Source of the DNA: Neobacillus niacini
Lineage (GTDB): Bacteria > Bacillota > Bacilli > Bacillales > Cytobacillaceae
Direction: 5' to 3'
DNA length: 42,012 nt
NCBI RefSeq assembly: GCF_019749295.1
Contig: NZ_JACWFG010000017.1
Coordinates: 1-42,012, forward strand
Of this stretch, positions 17,669 to 25,812 are shown in pieces; positions within the stretch are counted from its first letter, which is position 1; every line of letters starts with the position of its first letter. A program made the translations under genes and the position numbers. The notes under the pieces were generated by a model that searched no databases, was not told the origin of the DNA, and was given only the letters and a program-made list of their open reading frames with translations.

Positions 17669-18130
17669 ATGGATGATCGTTTTTTTCGAAATGCAATGGG
17701 GAAATTTGCAACGGGCATTACCGTTGTTTCAACCGAGGTCAATGGGGAAGCACATGGAATGACAGCGAATGCTTTCGTATCTGTCTCGTTAAGTCCTAAA
17801 CTTATACTTGTATCTATTGATAAAAGAGCAAGAATGCTTCCACTTATCCAACAATCAAAAAAATTCGGTGTTAGCTTCTTATCCGCCGAACAACAAACAG
17901 AATCGATGCGTTTTGCCGGACAAATAAAAGAGGAAACTCCATATAGCTTTGAACAATTTGGAGATTTACCCGTTATTCAAGGAGCGCTTGCAAACATGAC
18001 ATGTAATCTTTATAACGAGGTTGAGGCTGGCGACCACATTTTATTTATCGGTGAGGTTACAGACCTTATGGTAAATGAAGGAGAACCGTTGTTATATTTC
18101 GGCGGCCAATATCGTAAATTATCAGAATAG
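17669..18130 (+). CDS. Flavin reductase-like FMN-binding protein
   Basis: 154-residue protein of the flavin-reductase-like domain family (HpaC/RutF type), which makes free FMNH2/FADH2 from NAD(P)H for a partner monooxygenase. Marks are FRNAMGKFATGITVV at the N-terminus, GMTANAFVSVSLSP (flavin phosphate binding) and the C-terminal AGDHILFIGEV and LLYFGGQYR. ATG 17669 is chosen because AGGGGTG lies 6 nt upstream; the in-frame GTG 17660 overlaps that site. It is transcribed away from the FAD dehydrogenase across a 191-bp gap; no two-component monooxygenase is in the window. Confidence 0.9.
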   Translation: MDDRFFRNAMGKFATGITVVSTEVNGEAHGMTANAFVSVSLSPKLILVSIDKRARMLPLIQQSKKFGVSFLSAEQQTESMRFAGQIKEETPYSFEQFGDLPVIQGALANMTCNLYNEVEAGDHILFIGEVTDLMVNEGEPLLYFGGQYRKLSE

Positions 18131-18139
18131 ATACAAGGG

Positions 18140-18168
18140 AAAAGCTGTCAAATGGCAGCTTTTTATTG
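18140..18168 (+). terminator. Terminator of the flavin reductase gene
   Basis: AAAAGCTGTC and GGCAGCTTTT (one G-U pair) with a 4-nt loop, then TTATTG. Confidence 0.85.
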
Positions 18169-18213
18169 TTCTTCTAGTTTAGTATTGTACAATAGAAACA
18201 GGAGGGATCAACC

Positions 18214-18444
18214 TTGTTTAAGAAACTAAGAATTGGATTAGGAATTGTAGTTTTATTATTAGCTGGATTCGGGTTAATCACAAAGAATTTCACTGCACAA
18301 CCCATTATGATGTTGAGTTTGAGCGCCTTTATATTAGTTGGCGGTTTAGATGAACTTAAAAACGGAAGAAAACGTCGTGGATTTATAAGCATTATTCTAT
18401 CAATATTTGTTTTAGCCGTCTTAGTACAAACTTTCTTATCATAA
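18214..18444 (+). CDS. Small membrane protein, DUF3953/YczI-like
   Basis: 76-residue protein with three hydrophobic segments (about 8-24, 29-46 and 55-75) and a basic loop KNGRKRRG between the second and third. I associate the MLSLSAFILVGGLDEL segment with the DUF3953 (YczI-like) family, whose function is unknown. The start is TTG 18214, supported by AGGAGGG 7-8 nt upstream; no better in-frame ATG exists. It is a single gene with a bidirectional terminator shared with the regulator on the other strand. Confidence 0.8.
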   Translation: MFKKLRIGLGIVVLLLAGFGLITKNFTAQPIMMLSLSAFILVGGLDELKNGRKRRGFISIILSIFVLAVLVQTFLS

Positions 18445-18450
18445 TAGAAG

Positions 18451-18492
18451 ACAAAAAAACGGAGAAATCTTATGATTTCTCCGTTTTTTTGT
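18451..18492. terminator. Bidirectional terminator
   Basis: AAAAAAACGGAGAAATC and GATTTCTCCGTTTTTTT form a 17-bp stem with a 4-nt loop. It serves the DUF3953 gene and, on the other strand, the GbsR-like gene whose last codons overlap it. Confidence 0.92.
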
Positions 18493-19033
18493 TCTCCCCT
18501 TTAGGGATGAATTCAAAAATCTCCTTGGATTCAAAGCTATCTACCAATCGGTTGAGCCAGTCGTAATATTCAATTGCGGATGTTAGCTTTTCGATATCTA
18601 TCTTTGCTTGTTCTTTTATATGAGGTTCTACTTGTTCATTATTTAAAAGGGGTTGGATTTCAGATAGGGATTTTTGCATAGCGGAAATATTCAGTGATAT
18701 TCCTGCTCGCCACTTTATAGTGAAAAAATCAATAAAGGTTTGATACCAATCTGCTTCTGCTAGGTAAAGATCTTTCCTTACCCCTTTTTTCCAAACCTTT
18801 CCCACCATCTTTAACTCCAATAAACTACGTACCGATGTACTCATGCTCGTCTTACTCATCCCGAGTTCTTCCTTCATTTCATCTAGTGTTAATGGTCCCT
18901 CTTGAAAATATAAAGCCCCATATAATCGGCCAATGGATTCCGTAACTCCATATAAATTCATATTTTTAGAAATCGCATCTATTACTCGTTCACGAGCAAT
19001 TTCCAGCTCTTTTTCTCCGTTCATCCTGTTCAT
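18470..19033 (-). CDS. GbsR/MarR-family transcriptional regulator, divergent from opuA
   Basis: About 187-residue winged-helix regulator of the GbsR/OpcR type. The DNA-binding part is at residues 30-85, with the recognition helix in ELGMSKTSMSTSVRSL followed by the wing VWKKGVRKDLY; the C-terminal half is helical and dimer-forming. In B. subtilis the relatives GbsR and OpcR repress choline and opuB/opuC osmoprotectant genes. Here the gene faces the opuA operon, so control of opuA is the natural inference. ATG 19033 (or GTG 19036) follows AGGTG. A palindromic operator candidate lies in the shared upstream region at 19150-19200. Confidence 0.9.
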   Translation of the reverse strand: MNRMNGEKELEIARERVIDAISKNMNLYGVTESIGRLYGALYFQEGPLTLDEMKEELGMSKTSMSTSVRSLLELKMVGKVWKKGVRKDLYLAEADWYQTFIDFFTIKWRAGISLNISAMQKSLSEIQPLLNNEQVEPHIKEQAKIDIEKLTSAIEYYDWLNRLVDSFESKEIFEFIPKGENKKTEKS

Positions 19034-19149
19034 CACACCTATTCTTTACGTGTCCTTTTATTAGACTACCATGTTTCAATAAAATGTAAAGAACTCACAT
19101 AAGCAGGATATGGAAGCATTTTTAAGGAATCCTAAGGATATTGTGTAAT

Positions 19150-19200
19150 CTGTACGTACAGTTTTTTCTGTACGTACTTTATGACCAAATATGACCAATT
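19150..19200. promoter_or_regulatory. Candidate operator between the GbsR-like gene and opuA
   Basis: The perfect palindrome CTGTACGTACAG (19150-19161) is followed 18 bp on by CTGTACGTAC (19168-19177), then by two copies of ATGACCAA exactly 10 bp apart (19181, 19191). It lies just upstream of the opuA -35. Spacing near one and two helical turns suggests cooperative protein binding; the GbsR-like regulator is the obvious candidate. Confidence 0.6.
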
Positions 19201-19207
19201 AACAACT

Positions 19208-19237
19208 TTGCTTGTAACATGAAATTGGTACTACAAT
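19208..19237 (+). promoter_or_regulatory. opuA promoter candidate
   Basis: TTGCTT (19208-19213) and TACAAT (19232-19237) with an 18-bp spacer, 57 nt before the OpuAA start. This is a reasonable sigma-A promoter. Confidence 0.6.
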
Positions 19238-19294
19238 AGTAGGGTAAGATTTTAACAATCGGTGACAGACAGCATAGGTAGATAGGGGGCACAT

Positions 19295-20581
19295 ATGACT
19301 AGTAATCCAATAAAAATTAAGGTTCAAAATGTTACAAAAGTATTCGGAAAGTCCAAAAAGGCGATTCAACTGTTAAATGAAGGTGAAACAAAGAATGCTA
19401 TTTTAAAGAAAACCGGAGCAACAGTTGGTGTAAGTAAAGCTAGCTTTGAAGTAAAAGCCGGTGAGATTTTTGTCATTATGGGCTTGTCCGGAAGCGGAAA
19501 GTCAACGCTTGTTCGGATGATTAATCGACTTATTGATCCATCCATTGGGGAAGTGTTCATTGATGGTGAGGATATTGTAAAAATGAATAAAGAACAGTTA
19601 AGAGAGGTTCGCCGTAAGAAAATTAGTATGGTATTTCAAAAGTTTGCCCTTCTTCCTCATCGAACCATTCTCGAGAACGTAGAGTATGGCTTGGAGGTGC
19701 AGGGTATACAGAAAGAAACCCGTTCACAACAAGCAATGGACGCATTAAAGCTGGTTGGCCTTGAAGGGTACGAACATCAATATCCTAAACAATTAAGCGG
19801 CGGGATGCAGCAAAGAGTTGGTTTAGCAAGGGCGTTAGCAAATGACTCTGATATTTTACTAATGGACGAGGCATTTAGTGCGTTAGATCCGTTGATCCGA
19901 AAAGATATGCAGGATGAACTTCTTGACCTTCAATCATCGATGAAAAAAACGATTGTGTTCATCACGCATGACTTAGATGAGGCACTAAGAATTGGAGACC
20001 GCATTGCTTTAATGAAAGACGGGGTAATTGTCCAAATTGGGACGCCTGAAGAAATACTTATGAACCCTTCAAACGACTATGTTGAGAGATTCGTAGAAGA
20101 TGTCGACTTATCTAAAGTCTTGACTGCCGGTCATGTCATGAAACGAGCGGAAACGGTTTCGATTGAAAAAGGTCCGAGGGTTGCGCTTCAAATCATGAAA
20201 GACCTAGGAATTTCGAGTATTTATGTCGTTGATAAGAAGAAAACTTTACTTGGTGCCATAACTGCCGCGGAGGCAAATCAGGCAATCGAGAACCGCCAAG
20301 GTTTAACGGATATTTTAAAAGAGGAGGTAACGACGGTTTCACCGGATACGTTACTTACTGATTTATTCGATAAAGTCTCAACAGCCTCCATACCCGTTGC
20401 CGTCGTTGATGAAACCAACAGACTAAAAGGAATTCTAGTCAGGGGAGCGGTCATTGGTGCATTAGCAGGAAACAACCAGGATATCAACCAGATACATACC
20501 GCAAAGTCTGAGGCAGCGGCAGGTCAATTAGGCAAGGAGGTGAAAATTACATGGAACAATGGCTCCCGAAACTCCCAATAG
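19295..20581 (+). CDS. opuAA: Glycine betaine ABC transporter, ATP-binding subunit
   Basis: 428-residue ATPase energising betaine uptake. Walker A GLSGSGKST (about 63-71), signature LSGGMQQR, Walker B ILLMDEAFSALDP and the switch ITHDLDEA are all intact. The C-terminal part (about 290-405) holds two CBS domains (VMKRAETVSIEKGP, TTVSPDTLLTDLF). In OpuA-type transporters CBS domains gate activity by ionic strength or c-di-AMP; this role here is inferred. It overlaps the next gene by 31 bp, so translation is coupled. ATG 19295 has AGGGGG upstream. A perfect-order opuA operon (AA-AB-AC) follows the promoter at 19208-19237. Confidence 0.96.
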   Translation: MTSNPIKIKVQNVTKVFGKSKKAIQLLNEGETKNAILKKTGATVGVSKASFEVKAGEIFVIMGLSGSGKSTLVRMINRLIDPSIGEVFIDGEDIVKMNKEQLREVRRKKISMVFQKFALLPHRTILENVEYGLEVQGIQKETRSQQAMDALKLVGLEGYEHQYPKQLSGGMQQRVGLARALANDSDILLMDEAFSALDPLIRKDMQDELLDLQSSMKKTIVFITHDLDEALRIGDRIALMKDGVIVQIGTPEEILMNPSNDYVERFVEDVDLSKVLTAGHVMKRAETVSIEKGPRVALQIMKDLGISSIYVVDKKKTLLGAITAAEANQAIENRQGLTDILKEEVTTVSPDTLLTDLFDKVSTASIPVAVVDETNRLKGILVRGAVIGALAGNNQDINQIHTAKSEAAAGQLGKEVKITWNNGSRNSQ

Positions 20582-21402
20582 CACTTTGGGTAGATGATTT
20601 TGTTAATTGGCTGACGACAAACTTGGAAGTAGCTTTTGATGGGGTCACCATCATTTTAGAGTCGGTAGTAGAAGGGATGGTGGCTGGATTTGGTTTTATA
20701 CCATCCTATATATTTATCATTCTATTAACGCTCATTGCATGGAAGGTTTCGAATAAAGGTATTGGTCTATTTACATTAATTGGTTTATTTCTAGTAGATA
20801 ACCTTGGTTACTGGGAGCCCATGCTTGAGACACTTGCACTTGTGTTAACCGCTGTATTTATCTCCATCTTATTAGGGATTCCTATGGGGATATGGGCTTC
20901 ACAAAAACAAATGGTCAAGAATGTAGTGGTACCTGTTCTTGACTTTATGCAAACCATGCCGGCTTTTGTCTACTTAATTCCTGCTATTTTCTTTTTTAAT
21001 ATCGGTGTTGTTCCAGGTGTCGTGGCATCCGTCATTTTTGCCATGCCGCCGACCATTCGTTTAACGATCTTAGGTATTCAACAAGTACCAGCAGATATTA
21101 TTGAAGCAACAGAAGCATTTGGCTCCACAACCAGCCAAAGATTATTAAAAGTACAGCTGCCGCTAGCGATGCCCACGATTATGGCGGGAATCAATCAAAG
21201 TATTATGCTCGCCTTATCAATGGTGGTTATCGCTTCAATGGTTGGTGCACCAGGTCTAGGTGCAGATGTATACCGCGCCGTCACACAAATTCAAATCGGC
21301 AGAGGGTTTGAGGCAGGGTTATCAATCGTTGTGATTGCGATTATTCTCGACCGAATCACTCAAAATATTGGAAAAAGTAAAAAACAAGGGGGAACTTTTT
21401 AA
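20551..21402 (+). CDS. opuAB: Glycine betaine ABC transporter, permease subunit
   Basis: 283-residue inner-membrane subunit, essentially the length of B. subtilis OpuAB (282). The first 45 residues are amphipathic and are followed by about seven membrane helices. The BPD-transport (ABC permease) domain lies at about 90-270. The EAA loop that contacts the ATPase reads ADIIEATEAFGSTTSQRLLKV. ATG 20551 has AAGGAGGTG 9 nt upstream, inside the end of opuAA. It forms the channel homodimer for OpuAC-delivered betaine. Only 1 bp separates its stop from the opuAC start. Confidence 0.96.
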   Translation: MEQWLPKLPIALWVDDFVNWLTTNLEVAFDGVTIILESVVEGMVAGFGFIPSYIFIILLTLIAWKVSNKGIGLFTLIGLFLVDNLGYWEPMLETLALVLTAVFISILLGIPMGIWASQKQMVKNVVVPVLDFMQTMPAFVYLIPAIFFFNIGVVPGVVASVIFAMPPTIRLTILGIQQVPADIIEATEAFGSTTSQRLLKVQLPLAMPTIMAGINQSIMLALSMVVIASMVGAPGLGADVYRAVTQIQIGRGFEAGLSIVVIAIILDRITQNIGKSKKQGGTF

Positions 21403-21403
21403 A

Positions 21404-22288
21404 ATGAATAAAAAATGGATGGTAACATTATCGGCAGCATTATTAACAGTAGGCCTTGCAGCTTGCGGCTCAGACAAAACGAGTAACGAGTCAGGTTCAG
21501 TAGGAGAAAAGGTAGATTACGAGATTATTGGAATTGATCCAGGTGCCGGTCTTATGAAGGCTTCTGCCAAAGTTGTTGAGGAGTATGCCTTAGAGGATTG
21601 GACTCTTGTCGAAGGCTCCAGTGCTGCTATGACTGCAGCATTAAAAAAGGCGTATGAAAAAGAGGAACCTATTATTGTTACTGGCTGGACACCGCATTGG
21701 AAATTTGCTTCATTCGATTTAAAATACTTAGAGGATCCAAAAGGTGTTTTTGGTGAAGATGAAAATATTCATAGTATCGCAAGAAATGGCTTAAAGGACG
21801 ATCTTCCAGGTGCCTATCAAGTCTTGGATAAGTTTAATTGGACCCCTGATGATATGAATGTAGTTATGAATGATATTGTTAACGGAGAAGATCCTGAAGC
21901 TGCAGCGGCTAAATGGGTAGAGGAAAATGCTGATAAAGTTACTGAATGGACTGATGGAGTAGAGAAGGGTGCTGGAGAAAAAATCAAGCTTGGGTATGTT
22001 GCCTGGGATAGTGAAATTGCCAGTACAAATGTGATTGGTAAAGTGCTGACAGATTTAGGCTATGACGTAACACTTACTCAAGTAGAAGCAGGACCAATGT
22101 GGACTGGTGTTGCAGATGGAAGTTTAGACGCTCACGTGGCTGGCTGGCTGCCATCCACACATGCAGATTACTATGATAAGTATGAGGGTGAATTTGAGGA
22201 TTTGGGAGAAAACCTAAAAGGTACCAAGCTAGGATTAGTAGTTCCTGCGTATATGGATATCGATTCAATTGAGGACTTAAAGGAATAG
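21404..22288 (+). CDS. opuAC: Glycine betaine-binding lipoprotein
   Basis: 294-residue substrate-binding lipoprotein, matching B. subtilis OpuAC (293). The signal peptide ends in the lipobox LAAC with Cys21. Tryptophans of the known betaine aromatic cage are seen in GWTPHW, AWDSE and GWLPSTH, which supports glycine betaine and possibly proline betaine as ligands. The two lobes are linked near residue 185-190 (GEKIKLGYVAW). ATG 21404 follows the OpuAB stop directly, with AAGGGGG upstream. It is the last gene of the operon, closed by the terminator at 22302-22331. Confidence 0.96.
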   Translation: MNKKWMVTLSAALLTVGLAACGSDKTSNESGSVGEKVDYEIIGIDPGAGLMKASAKVVEEYALEDWTLVEGSSAAMTAALKKAYEKEEPIIVTGWTPHWKFASFDLKYLEDPKGVFGEDENIHSIARNGLKDDLPGAYQVLDKFNWTPDDMNVVMNDIVNGEDPEAAAAKWVEENADKVTEWTDGVEKGAGEKIKLGYVAWDSEIASTNVIGKVLTDLGYDVTLTQVEAGPMWTGVADGSLDAHVAGWLPSTHADYYDKYEGEFEDLGENLKGTKLGLVVPAYMDIDSIEDLKE

Positions 22289-22301
22289 ACTATTAAATGG
22301 G

Positions 22302-22331
22302 AGAGACCTTCATAAATTGGAGGTCTTTTTT
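22302..22331 (+). terminator. opuA operon terminator
   Basis: AGACCTTC (22304-22311) and GGAGGTCT (22319-22326), one G-U pair, then TTTTTTG. Confidence 0.85.
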
Positions 22332-22487
22332 GTATCAAAAGGGACTAAAGTACAAAGCAATTACCCCAAATTATTTCCCAACTATCCATAGCAAACAATA
22401 TATTGATTAATTAGAAATTTCTAAATAAACTCAATATTACAGCCGTAGAAAAGCTGTACATAAAAAAAGTAGAAGAGGGGAAATAAG

Positions 22488-23756
22488 ATGCGAAAGAAAA
22501 GAAAGATTGCCTCAGCATTACTAGCGTTAACAATGGGAGCTTCACTGTTTGCCTCAGCGGCATATGGTGAGGTATCAGATTCGAAGGAAACATACCGAGT
22601 TATCATTAAAGGACCAAATGCAGAAAAGGCAAAAGCAAAAGAAAATACAGGGGTTCGTTGGGATTTTGGTGCTGAAGGCTATTCCGCAACGGTGAATGCG
22701 AAGCAATATCAAGCATTACTAAAAAATAAGAATTTAACAATTGAAAATGTACCAGAGGTTCAACTGGACAGAATTGAAAACGCTTCAAAAGAAAAAATTG
22801 GTACAACCGCTATTACATCCCTGCCTAGTGACCGGACACCCTGGGGTATGCAAGCCATTTACAATGATCCCAATATTACAAGTACTTCAGGCGGAGCGGG
22901 AATTAAGATTGCAGTTCTAGATACTGGGGTTTATATTAATCATTATGATTTAGCAGGAAGCGGTGAACAATGTAAAGACTTTACACAATCCTCATCGGCA
23001 CTAGTAAATGGAACCTGTACAGATCGAAACGGACATGGAACACATGTAGCAGGCTCTGCTCTTGCACACGGAGCATCTGATGGATTAGGGATTTACGGTG
23101 TTGCACCGCAGGCTAAGTTATGGGCATATAAGGTATTAACAGACAGTGGTTCAGGATACTCAGATGATATTGCTGGAGCGATTCGTCATGCTGCCGATGA
23201 AGCCGTTAGAACAGGCTCTAAAGTTATTATTTCTATGTCTTTAGGTTCTGCAGGTAAAGACTCCATGATTGCTAGTGCAGTAGATTATGCTTATAGCAAG
23301 GGAACGCTTGTCGTTGCCGCTGCAGGTAACGATGGATATAGTGCGAATACCATTGGATATCCAGGGGCACTGAAGAATGCCGTAGCCGTGGCAGCTTTAG
23401 AAAATGTCCAACAGAATGGTACTTACCGTGTAGCTAATTTTTCATCTCGCGGAAATCCATCAACTGATGCTGACTTTGTCATTCACGAAAGAGATATAGA
23501 AATTTCAGCTCCAGGTAAAGACATCCAATCCACATGGTACGATGGAAACTATAACACAATCAGCGGAACTTCAATGGCAACGCCTCACGTATCAGGATTA
23601 GCAGCAAAAATATGGTCATCTAATTTATCATGGACACATGCACAGCTTCGTTCGGAGTTACAAAGAAGAGCAAAATTATATGATATTAAGGGTGGATACG
23701 GATCAGCAACTGGAGACGACTATGCTTCAGGATTTGGTTTTGCAAGAGTAAGATAA
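22488..23756 (+). CDS. Secreted subtilisin-family serine protease (sphericase/S41-like)
   Basis: 422-residue S8 protease. Signal peptide to about residue 27 (ending ASAAYGE), I9-type propeptide (about 34-100), mature domain from about residue 110 (TPWGMQAIYND). The catalytic triad is Asp145 (LDTGV), His183 (GHGTHVAG) and Ser362 (GTSMATPH), and the oxyanion-hole segment AAAGNDG is present. Two cysteines flank the His region (EQCKDF and NGTCTD), as in the sphericase and Antarctic-Bacillus subtilisin S41/TA39 group, where they form a disulfide. The length also fits that group rather than classical subtilisin BPN' (about 380). ATG 22488 has GAAGAGGGG upstream. Extracellular, monocistronic. Confidence 0.94.
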   Translation: MRKKRKIASALLALTMGASLFASAAYGEVSDSKETYRVIIKGPNAEKAKAKENTGVRWDFGAEGYSATVNAKQYQALLKNKNLTIENVPEVQLDRIENASKEKIGTTAITSLPSDRTPWGMQAIYNDPNITSTSGGAGIKIAVLDTGVYINHYDLAGSGEQCKDFTQSSSALVNGTCTDRNGHGTHVAGSALAHGASDGLGIYGVAPQAKLWAYKVLTDSGSGYSDDIAGAIRHAADEAVRTGSKVIISMSLGSAGKDSMIASAVDYAYSKGTLVVAAAGNDGYSANTIGYPGALKNAVAVAALENVQQNGTYRVANFSSRGNPSTDADFVIHERDIEISAPGKDIQSTWYDGNYNTISGTSMATPHVSGLAAKIWSSNLSWTHAQLRSELQRRAKLYDIKGGYGSATGDDYASGFGFARVR

Positions 23757-23762
23757 TCATAG

Positions 23763-23794
23763 AGAAAAGGCCATCTGTCTTTTAGATGGCCTTT
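23763..23794. terminator. Bidirectional terminator
   Basis: AAAGGCCATCT (23766-23776) and AGATGGCCTTT (23784-23794), an 11-bp perfect stem between the subtilisin gene and the convergent DMT permease gene. Confidence 0.85.
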
Positions 23795-23796
23795 CG

Positions 23797-24711
23797 TCAT
23801 TCCCGTTTTACTGCGGATAATATAAATATAGTTGCAATAATAGAAAGGGCACCCATCCATTCTACTGCACTAAATGGAACATGAAGCCAAGCCACCGATA
23901 AGAATGCCGCTGATAACGGTTCTGCACATGCTAATAAGCTTGCTTCTGAAGCCTTTATGTATTTCATACTTTCCATATAGAACAAAAAGGCCAGTAAGGT
24001 TCCAAAGATCACCACAAAAACGACTGCCGTAAAAGAGGGTAGTGACCAATTACCTTCGAACTTCCAGGGAGGATGGATAAAGCTGAAGCCTATTCCTCCA
24101 ATCAACATACCCCAGCCTACCGTTAATATGGTTCCCCATTTTGATAGTATTCTACTTGGGTACAGCGTATAAAATGCCAGCGCAAAGGCAGATAAGATTC
24201 CCCATGCAAAGGCAGGTCCAGATATCGCTAGATTTTGAATATTACCTTTTGTAACCAGCAGAAAGGTACCGCACAGCGCAAATATGATTGCAATTACCTC
24301 ATGTTTAACGGGCAGGGACCTTGCTCGAATGCATAAATAGAGGGCAATAAGCACTGGAGCTAAGTATTGTAAAACAGTGGCTGTTGCGGCATTCCCGTGT
24401 TCTATGGCTGCAAAATACGTATATTGGACACCCAGCATACCAACAATGCCGAATAACACGAGTTGTAAAAGATCGTTTTTATTTTTCCAAACTATCCATA
24501 TATTTTGTTTCCCAACTATTCGGGAAAAAAATAGTAAACCCACTCCAGCAATAAGAAGGCGCGTAACCACAAGCCAGTTTGTACTGAAGCCTTGTTGATG
24601 AAATAAATATTGAGCAACAGTACCCGAAACACCCCAAAAAATGGCTGCCATCAGAACTAAAATAATTCCCTTTGTCCGTGGATAAGACAAAACTATACTA
24701 CGTGTACTCAA
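23797..24711 (-). CDS. EamA-family (DMT) permease
   Basis: 304-residue drug/metabolite-type transporter with ten predicted helices in two EamA repeats (about residues 10-140 and 155-295). Typical marks are AAIFWGVSGTVAQY in helix 1, TATVLQYLAPVLIALY closing repeat 1 and the second-repeat equivalent EASLLACAEPLSAAF. I prefer the TTG start at 24711, 6 nt after GGAGGG; the ATG at 24735 would put that site inside the gene. Substrates of this family range from amino acids to small metabolites and cannot be read here. Single gene. Confidence 0.9.
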   Translation of the reverse strand: MSTRSIVLSYPRTKGIILVLMAAIFWGVSGTVAQYLFHQQGFSTNWLVVTRLLIAGVGLLFFSRIVGKQNIWIVWKNKNDLLQLVLFGIVGMLGVQYTYFAAIEHGNAATATVLQYLAPVLIALYLCIRARSLPVKHEVIAIIFALCGTFLLVTKGNIQNLAISGPAFAWGILSAFALAFYTLYPSRILSKWGTILTVGWGMLIGGIGFSFIHPPWKFEGNWSLPSFTAVVFVVIFGTLLAFLFYMESMKYIKASEASLLACAEPLSAAFLSVAWLHVPFSAVEWMGALSIIATIFILSAVKRE

Positions 24712-24865
24712 AAATATCCCTCCCAAACCAACCATTCTATAAATTTAGCAGAAATAGTATAAGTTTAAAAGAGGGAGTAGGTGTATTTTACATAATTTCG
24801 TTCGTTATATATTAAAGGTAGAAAAAGCCATTAGACATATAAAAAACGGCAAATGACTCATTCGC

Positions 24866-25270
24866 TTACCTTGGAGCTAAGGTTTTTACCGATATGGCAG
24901 GGGAGTAGGATGTGACAATACATCCCTCTAAATTCTTTTCATCTATTAATCCTAGTTGAAGAGCTGATTTTATTTTGGATTCATCAGGTTTTTTTACAAC
25001 TTGAAGGAGGTCGTTCATTTGCAGCTCCTCTAACCTTTTAACCGTTTCATCTTCCTTATATTTTTCAATTTTTCTCACTTGGCGCTGTAATTTGTAACCT
25101 TTTATCGTAATTTCAGCCTTATTATTTGGACCGACTAGCTTATTGAAATACTCATGGAAGGTGTCCTTTAATTCGTTCATTTCCAACTCAATTTCCTTTT
25201 TCTTCTTATTCAACTCATAATATTTAACCAACATCTCATCTGTTATGAAGGAATCATTCTGTTTACCCAA
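24866..25270 (-). CDS. Unrecognised coiled-coil protein, 134 aa
   Basis: No family recognised. Residues 10-45 form a highly charged helix (KYYELNKKKKEIELEMNEL) likely to be a coiled coil. A short beta-like part (AEITIKGYKLQR) and a second charged helical region follow. No signal or membrane segment. TTG 25270 is preceded by GAGGAGAG, which supports it as the start. Arrangement (helix, strand, helix) and charge resemble small phage-type or DNA-binding accessory proteins, but this is a weak impression. It diverges from the small lipoprotein gene. Confidence 0.65.
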   Translation of the reverse strand: MGKQNDSFITDEMLVKYYELNKKKKEIELEMNELKDTFHEYFNKLVGPNNKAEITIKGYKLQRQVRKIEKYKEDETVKRLEELQMNDLLQVVKKPDESKIKSALQLGLIDEKNLEGCIVTSYSPAISVKTLAPR

Positions 25271-25388
25271 GATCCTCTCCTCCTCATCGAACGTGTATTC
25301 TATTTTATTAGCTTTGAACTTAAATTAGTCCATATTTCCTTCTACATTATTTTTATTATTGAACAAAATAGAAAAGAGGTGTGGGAGC

Positions 25389-25544
25389 TTGAAGAAGATT
25401 TTAAGTATTATATTCTTTTTGTTGCTGCTAGGAGTATTAGCTGCTTGTAGTAATGATGACGAAAAGACTGTTAGTGAGGATCCTGCAGCCGAAGAAACAG
25501 CAGATAGTGATAATTCAAATGGGGATGAAGGTACCAAGCAGTAG
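25389..25544 (+). CDS. Very small lipoprotein, 51 aa
   Basis: TTG 25389 follows GAGGTG at 8-9 nt. The product starts MKKILSIIFFLLLLGVLAAC: a short signal peptide ending in the lipobox LAAC (Cys20). Only about 30 residues remain, very acidic (SNDDEKTVSEDP, DSDNSNGDEG). It is thus a surface-tethered acidic tail with no domain. The longer frame from TTG 25359 would add ten residues before the signal. Own terminator at 25584-25618. Function unknown. Confidence 0.7.
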   Translation: MKKILSIIFFLLLLGVLAACSNDDEKTVSEDPAAEETADSDNSNGDEGTKQ

Positions 25545-25583
25545 TAGACTATTTATGGGATCAACAATAATTAGAGTACTAAG

Positions 25584-25618
25584 AAAGGTATTGGTTCATA
25601 ACAGACCAATACCTTTTT
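25584..25618 (+). terminator. Terminator after the small lipoprotein
   Basis: AAAGGTATTGGT (25584-25595) and ACCAATACCTTT (25605-25616), a 12-bp perfect stem, followed by TT. Confidence 0.88.
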
Positions 25619-25685
25619 CCATTGACTAATGAAGTTAAAATTGTTAAGAATAAAAGGTAAAAACCTTTTAGGACGGGATCCCTGT

Positions 25686-25808
25686 ATGCACATTATTTTT
25701 GAATTAATTCTTAGTTTTTTTGTGGAAGTACTATTTCATGGAGTCATTCGCTGGGCAGGGAGGTTCTTCCTTTGGATTGGTAAACTTTTCAGGATTATGA
25801 GAAAGTAA
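25686..25808 (+). CDS. Candidate small membrane peptide, 40 aa
   Basis: ATG 25686 opens 40 codons: an aromatic-rich hydrophobic helix (residues 3-30, with FELILSFFVEVLF and RWAGRFFLWIG) and a basic end (KLFRIMRK). The upstream site AGGACGGG is weak. The frame ends 4 bp before the end of the convergent RraA-like gene. The regular helix with a Glu and a positive tail looks protein-like rather than random, but evidence is limited. Confidence 0.4.
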   Translation: MHIIFELILSFFVEVLFHGVIRWAGRFFLWIGKLFRIMRK

Positions 25809-25812
25809 TTTC

